The notes under the pieces were generated by a model. The model ran no database searches and was not told the origin of the DNA. It was given only the letters and a program-made list of their open reading frames with translations. Both the position numbers and the translations under genes were made by a program. A DNA stretch of 64,000 bases from Cornus controversa (taxonomy: Eukaryota; Streptophyta; Magnoliopsida; Cornales; Cornaceae): assembly GCA_026545225.1 (NCBI GenBank), contig CM048851.1, positions 35,673,956 through 35,737,955 on the forward strand, in the 5' to 3' direction. This document shows, piece by piece, positions 59,370 to 64,000 of this stretch. The stretch's first letter is position 1; the number at the start of each line of letters is the position of its first letter.

Positions 59370-59885
59370 TTAGGCACGTCGTCGACAATGAGCTTTGCAC
59401 ATATGCTTACAGTCATAGAAACATGGTCCACCACAGTGAAGAGGACAGTCCAACCTCCTGCCTCTACACCTCCCTCTACCCATGCATTGTGCAAACTCTC
59501 CAATCTTATACTCTTCTTTCTTGTGCAAATGATTTCTATGAATATTGCCTCTCCCATGGTACTTTCTCTGTGACCTGCACCCCCATCCCCACCAACCACC
59601 ACCCCCTCCTCCCCATCCCCATCCACCTCCACCACCACCCCCGCCACCCCCACCGCCACCTCCACCGCCTCCACCACCACCACCACCCCATCCCCACCCA
59701 CCTCCACCTCCACCTCCTCTATTATGTTTATTCTTGTTGTCAACTACAACTTCAGTGTAATTAGTTCTGTTTGGATTCTCTGCTATGCCAATGGTACTGT
59801 CTTCCCTCAGCTGGTCAACTCCCAGGCCAACAATTGCTAGAGAGAGAAATAAGAGAACCCATATGCTTCTTCTACCCATTTCCAT
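59370..59885 (-). CDS. Secreted glycine-rich protein with cysteine-rich C-terminus
   Basis: Single open frame of 171 residues. The start chosen is MEMGRRSIWVLLFLSLAIVG (59885), because it places a basic n-region and hydrophobic core at the N-terminus as a signal peptide. An in-frame ATG further upstream would bury it. Next come a short acidic/Asn-rich part with a possible N-glycosylation site (NRT), a Gly-rich region (about residues 55-103) of almost pure glycine broken by WGW and WWGWG, a basic spacer, and a conserved tail with eight cysteines (CMGRGRCRG, DCPLHCGGPC, YDCKHMCKAHC). This tail is shared by a family of small plant glycine-rich proteins thought to enter the cell wall or apoplast. 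Function is unknown. A TATATATA at about 59932-59939 sits 47 bp upstream of the ATG. Confidence 0.88.
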   Translation of the reverse strand: MEMGRRSIWVLLFLSLAIVGLGVDQLREDSTIGIAENPNRTNYTEVVVDNKNKHNRGGGGGGGWGWGGGGGGGGGGGGGGGGGGGGGGWGWGGGGGGWWGWGCRSQRKYHGRGNIHRNHLHKKEEYKIGEFAQCMGRGRCRGRRLDCPLHCGGPCFYDCKHMCKAHCRRRA

Positions 59886-59930
59886 CTTTTGGTATATAAA
59901 CTCAGACATACAAATTTTGTAAGCTGTGTG

Positions 59931-59941
59931 TGTATATATAA
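59931..59941 (-). promoter_or_regulatory. Candidate TATA box of the glycine-rich protein gene
   Basis: TATATATA-type sequence about 47 bp before the ATG. Suggests a very short 5' UTR. Position only. Confidence 0.4.
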
Positions 59942-60675
59942 TCAAATATTGTTATCAGCAAGTATGAAGCACTGCTGTAGACAGCTAGATTTTGCAACCC
60001 CCACCACTTGTTCAAGTGATCTTGAAGCTAACCGACACTCACAATGGAATATTTGTTAGAGAGAGAGACAAAGAGGTGCCTTGGGGTGCACTTCGTCCCC
60101 ACCTGTATATACAATTTGGATTCATTTACGCATGCAAGAAAAGTGCACCAGACGGTCCTCACACTCGTATGGCTTTGCGCGCGTGTTGTGGCTCGTGTAA
60201 TTTTTTATAGCCTTGCGACCACCAATGTATTTTGAATTTTGAAGTAGCAAATGCCGATTAATAGTTAATCTTTCTACGGCGGGGGTAATTAATGAAGGAT
60301 TATATTGCAAACTAATTAGATAAACACATAATATTTGACATTTTCGATCACAGTTAAATTTTAAAGAGAAACTCAATAAAAATAAAGAGAAGTTGAGAGA
60401 GTGTAAAAGAGAATATATATATATAAAATAAAATATATATAAAAAAAAAAATTAGAGAGAGAGAGAGAAACCTAGTTTAATTAGAGTTCTCACTTCCTTC
60501 TTCATTGGATTCATTAGTTGATAAAATATGAAAATTATTAAAAATGTAATACGTATAAGAGTGGAGAGAATATTTGTCTTTTTAATATTGTCACGTTATA
60601 TTTGAGATACCCATCTCGAATTAAATTCGAGATGTAGATTGCACTTTTCATTATTGGTCATTTCTATTTTTTGAA
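59942..60675. other. Upstream region of the glycine-rich protein gene
   Basis: Contains GA repeats (about 60056-60070 and 60453-60468). Nothing else recognised. Confidence 0.4.
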
Positions 60676-60887
60676 GAGAAATGCTAAACGTCACAATTTT
60701 ATTTCACGAATTTTAACTCGAATCTATGTGGCAGGTGTTAGTACCATAGGGACTCCGTGTATGGGGAAAATCCCACCAATAATAACTTATCATTTAATTT
60801 TATCTCCTAAAATAATGGACTCTATCACCTGCCACATAGATTCATGTTAAAATTCATGATATTTATTCGAGACGTGTAGCATTGCTC
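60676..60887. mobile_element. Mutator-type MITE with exact 9-bp target duplication
   Basis: Left end GAGAAATGCTAAACGTCAC and complemented right end GAGCAATGCTACACGTCTC are flanked by exact TTTTTTGAA (60667-60675, 60888-60896). 212 bp. Same family as 14274-14453 and the pair at 45581-45983. Confidence 0.88.
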
Positions 60888-60897
60888 TTTTTTGAAA

Positions 60898-62037
60898 GAG
60901 GAGTGTTGGTGGCAGTCGCTTAAGCGACTGTCCTTGCACACTGATTGGTGGAAATTAATCACAAAAATTAAATATTTTTTTATAATAAATGTCCTATTTT
61001 TTCATCAATCAATATATCCTTCTAGTTCTAAATTATTTACATTGGTGTCATCAACAAACAAATAAAACTATTTATATAAAGTATTAAAATATTTTTATTA
61101 ATATTTGTTTATATTGTCCTGCTTTTAAATATTTTTAATAATCTATATACTTATTATAATCATTTCCTTTATAATTTTAAAATTTTGTAATTATGGTTAA
61201 TTGAATTAAAGAACATATTTTTAAAGTTGTAAATATATACATGTGACTTATATCTATCTATATCTATATCTATCTATCTATCTATCTATCATTATTATTA
61301 TTGTCTACTAAAAGTGTGAGGCTTTTTATTTTTTCTATACATTTTTAATTTTTATATTTATATTATTTTTGGTATGAGTTAATACTTTTAAATATGATTA
61401 TTAATATATTCCTAAACATTTTCTTTTCTTGTCATAGGACAAAAACGTTGGTCATTAATAATTGTATTCTTAAACGTTTCTTAATTCTTTTTCTTAAAAG
61501 TTTCTTTTTTCACAACAATGCTCAAACATTTCACATTATTATAATATTTATATATATTTTCCTATAGTTATATTATTTGTTATATGAGTCAATACCTTCT
61601 AAATTAAATATGGTTATTAATATATTTCTAAATGTTTCATTTTCCTACAAAGGACACAAATGTTGCTTATTAATAATTGTATTTTTATTTTATTTTTTCT
61701 GAACAACACCCAAAAGACACAAAAGTTTAACAAAAATTTCACATCTCATTATTATAATTATTTCTTATATAATTTTTAAAATTTTATAATTTTGGTTAAT
61801 TGAATTAAATAACATATTTTTCTTTTATATTCTTATCATAATTTTCTTTTATAAATAGTTTTATTTGTTTGTTAATGGCTCCAACATAAATACTTTAGAA
61901 CTATAAGGTATATTGATTGATGAAAAAGTAGAACATTTATTACAGAAAAGCATTTAATTTTTGTGATTAATCTTTACCAATCAAAAGAGCGACTGTACAA
62001 GGAGAGTCACTTAAATGACTGTCGTTAGCACTCCTCT
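60898..62037. mobile_element. Long-terminal-inverted-repeat element, ~1.14 kb
   Basis: Left end GAGGAGTGTTGGTGGCAGTC and complemented right end GAGGAGTGCTAACGACAGTC continue inward for about 130 bp (GATTAATC/ATTAATCACAAAAATTAAAT, CTATTTTTTCATCAATCAAT). The centre holds two diverged direct repeats (about 61150-61215 / 61745-61825, and 61380-61475 / 61590-61680). No coding sequence. No clear target duplication, perhaps because the MITE at 60676-60887 abuts its left end. Probably Mutator-type. Confidence 0.75.
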
Positions 62038-62280
62038 TTTAGAAAATAACAGTAAATAGTAAGAGAGATACTTACATTGTCCTTATCCATTACTTATTAA
62101 GAGTTTTTCTTGAACACAAGTGATTAGAGTGCAAAAAAAACCACTCGACAAGTGTAATACTATTCAAAAAATAAAAATTGTTGACAAACTTTATTTTGAC
62201 AAAAATAACGGTCTAAAAGTTCTTCCAACCAAAATTGGAAGCCCCCGATTGAGAATATCACTTCATGGAGATGGTACTTA

Positions 62281-62495
62281 GGCCTGTTTGGATTGGCTTT
62301 TGAAAAACGACTTTCGATTTTTTAAGCTCAAAAGCTATTTTGGAGAGTATTTGGATTGACAAGGTGAAAGAGCTTCGGAGTCCAAAAAGAGCATTTAAAG
62401 GAAGTTGGGGAGTACTAGCTTCCTGATTTAGCTTCTGCTTCTCTTTTTCTTCTGCGTAAAAGTTGAAGCAAAAGCTCTGCCAAACAGGAATGGTG
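62281..62495. mobile_element. Tourist-type MITE
   Basis: Begins GGCCTGTTTGGATTGGCTTT and contains CTGCCAAACAGG near its right end. TTA lies on both sides (62278-62280, 62496-62498). Closely similar to 50705-50916. The right end is about 4 bp longer than in that copy. Confidence 0.65.
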
Positions 62496-62940
62496 TTAAA
62501 ACGGTGCACCTTGTTTACTATTTTGACAAATTTTTGACTTTTTACTCTATTTTCTTGTCATTATCGGAATCCTCGAATAACATTTTTTTATAAAATAATG
62601 ATTTTTTTTCTTCAGAATATAATGAAATAGAATAAGAGGCAATTATCTTTTAGTTATATTGGCAAAAAAAAATGCCTAAATTTTTTAACAGCGACCATTT
62701 CCATGTTTCGTGGGTCAAAAGTGAGTAAAAGACAGCGAAGGTTGAAATCAATCAAGACACATCATGGTTTTGGACATTGGTAAATGGCAATCAGTAGCGA
62801 GACAGATGGAGTAATATAGTTGCTACTTTCATCAAATTGCTGCATTTGCTTTCCTTCCCATACTGTCTCTTTAGTAGTAGATCTTCCCTCTATTTTTTCT
62901 TGCTAAGCAATGAAGCTCTCATTCATATCGCAAGAAATAA

Positions 62941-62976
<36 letters not shown>

Positions 62977-63230
62977 AAAACTGCAAGGGTTTTATTGTAG
63001 AGTACGTCCATGCTATCATATTTCCACATGAAATGAAATTATAGCTATTTGAGAGTTTCAAAGAGCACCGTGGCAGGTTATCTATGATTGGTGTTGGAAC
63101 CATCATTAATTGATCAAGGTGGAAGTAGAGGAGAGGTTAACATCACAGTGCCAATATCTACACATCCTCACGCGCCAGCAAAGAAGAGGTGAGCTCATTG
63201 AAAACCGTGAGTGTACGGAACCCACACAAA
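62496..63230. other. Intergenic DNA with (TA)n
   Basis: (TA)n at about 62946-62972. No gene recognised. Confidence 0.4.
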
Positions 63231-63304
63231 GCGAACAATATCTACAACCCTTAATTAGGGATGGCAAGCGAACAATATCTACAACCCTTAATTAGGGATG
63301 GCAA
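63231..63304. repeat. Exact 37-bp tandem duplication covering a hAT target site and end
   Basis: 63231-63267 and 63268-63304 are identical. Each unit contains GCGAACAATATCTACAA, the target word CCCTTAAT and the first 12 bp of the element's end (TAGGGATGGCAA). Confidence 0.95.
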
Positions 63305-63825
63305 CGGAGCGGGACTGATTTTGACTTCCCCGTCCCCGCAACCGTTTAACTTTCCCTACCCTACAACCGTGTATAAACGAGGCCGGGCGAGTTTTGACTT
63401 TTCCGTTCCCACAACTGTTTTACGTTCCCCACCCCGCCCTGTTTATACTTTTTCTTTTTTCTTAATGCAAATTTTTTTATAATAATAAATCTGATATTTC
63501 AATACATATACAGCAAAAACACATATTTAAGTATATGTAATACAATAGCTAATATTGAGTCATCCATTACTAATATAATAATGTATAATTGTATGATATA
63601 TTATTAATATTTCCTTTATATATTATATATAAGTATAAATATATATACTTAAACAAGACGAAACGGGTCCCGTCAAAGTAAAGTCTTACCCCGTCCCCGC
63701 CCCATTTAAGCGTGGGTTATTTTCTCTAACCTCATCCCCACCCCGTTTTCTTAAACAGTTCCGTAAACAGATTTTAAATGGGACGGGACAGGTACCCGGC
63801 GGGACAGGACAAATTGTCATCCCTA
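63293..63825. mobile_element. hAT-like element with exact 8-bp target duplication
   Basis: Begins TAGGGATGGCAACGGAGCGG and ends AAATTGTCATCCCTA. It is flanked by exact CCCTTAAT (63285-63292 and 63826-63833). GGGCGGG/CCCCGTCCCCGC words lie at both ends with an AT-rich centre. 533 bp; no transposase. Closest relative in the window is 40126-40819. Confidence 0.88.
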
Positions 63826-63833
63826 CCCTTAAT

Positions 63834-64000
63834 GGGCATTTTGTGTGGCCCTGAAAAATTTGGTAGCATGAATGCAATAACATATTCCTACAAGAAGCAG
63901 CATTTGGAATATCATTCTGGGGAATAAAATTAAACGCTGACCTCTCTGAATTCTCAGCCTGAAGCTGGTTTGTATGATAAAATATTTGCACTTCGAGGAT
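63834..64000. other. Window end, nothing recognised
   Basis: Unique-looking sequence with no recognisable coding or repeat signal. Confidence 0.3.

Noticed and set aside
59303-59743. Alternative frames (Val/Gly-rich, and Pro/His-rich on the plus strand) over the glycine-rich gene
   Set aside because: Shadows of the GGN repeat in other frames; they lack the signal peptide and cysteine tail.
1-64000. tRNA, rRNA, CRISPR or organelle-DNA insertions
   Set aside because: No recognisable A/B boxes with cloverleaf arms, no rRNA-like conserved blocks, no spaced identical repeats of CRISPR type and no plastid or mitochondrial genes were seen by reading. A covariance-model and organelle BLAST search would be needed to exclude them.

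Overview
This is nuclear DNA from a flowering plant, almost certainly a core eudicot. It is AT-rich, its genes are split by short GT-AG introns, and the spaces between genes are filled with decayed transposons and (TA)n, (CA)n and (GA)n microsatellites. The core-eudicot call rests on the MADS-box gene, whose protein ends in a euAP3-type motif (DLTTYALLE). That motif is known from core eudicots.

Four credible protein-coding genes are present. (1) 1-907, minus strand: the 5' part of a SHI/STY (SRS) zinc-finger transcription factor, cut by the window's left edge. (2) 13441-20205, plus strand: a complete APETALA3/DEFICIENS B-class MADS-box gene in seven exons, with a 5.58-kb fourth intron full of mobile elements. 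(3) 41375-42488, plus strand: a complete double B-box protein most like BBX21/STH2, in three exons. (4) 59370-59885, minus strand: a secreted glycine-rich protein with a cysteine-rich C-terminus. A fifth locus, 47412-47699, is a frameshifted remnant of an Aux/IAA gene (domains II and III only). Three of the four genes encode developmental or light-signalling regulators, but nothing suggests they act as a cluster.

The rest is a transposon landscape. Target-site duplications (TSDs) define many elements to the base. hAT-type elements with TAGGGRTGNCAA-like ends and exact 8-bp TSDs lie at 23344-24242, 36165-39961, 40126-40819, 55836-56173 and 63293-63825. Mutator-type elements with 9-bp TSDs lie at 14274-14453, 21386-22502, 34013-34820 and 60676-60887. 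Tourist-type elements with TTA duplications lie at 31127-31594, 50705-50916 and 62281-62495, and a Stowaway element at 10249-10524. There is a complete but non-autonomous gag-only Gypsy-type LTR element (48256-53647), a truncated relative inside a hAT element (36165-39961), a TRIM-like mini LTR element whose LTR has joined a tandem array (24735-26513), an antisense RTE-clade LINE in the AP3 intron, and pseudogenes of hAT and Mutator transposases.

I saw no prokaryotic-type system, CRISPR array, rRNA or convincing tRNA. The most unusual structures are the hAT element carrying a Gypsy fragment and a near-perfect 243-bp tandem duplication, the TRIM-LTR/satellite hybrid array, the 37-bp duplication of a hAT end with its target site, and a set of hAT elements that share ends but each carry a different subterminal repeat.
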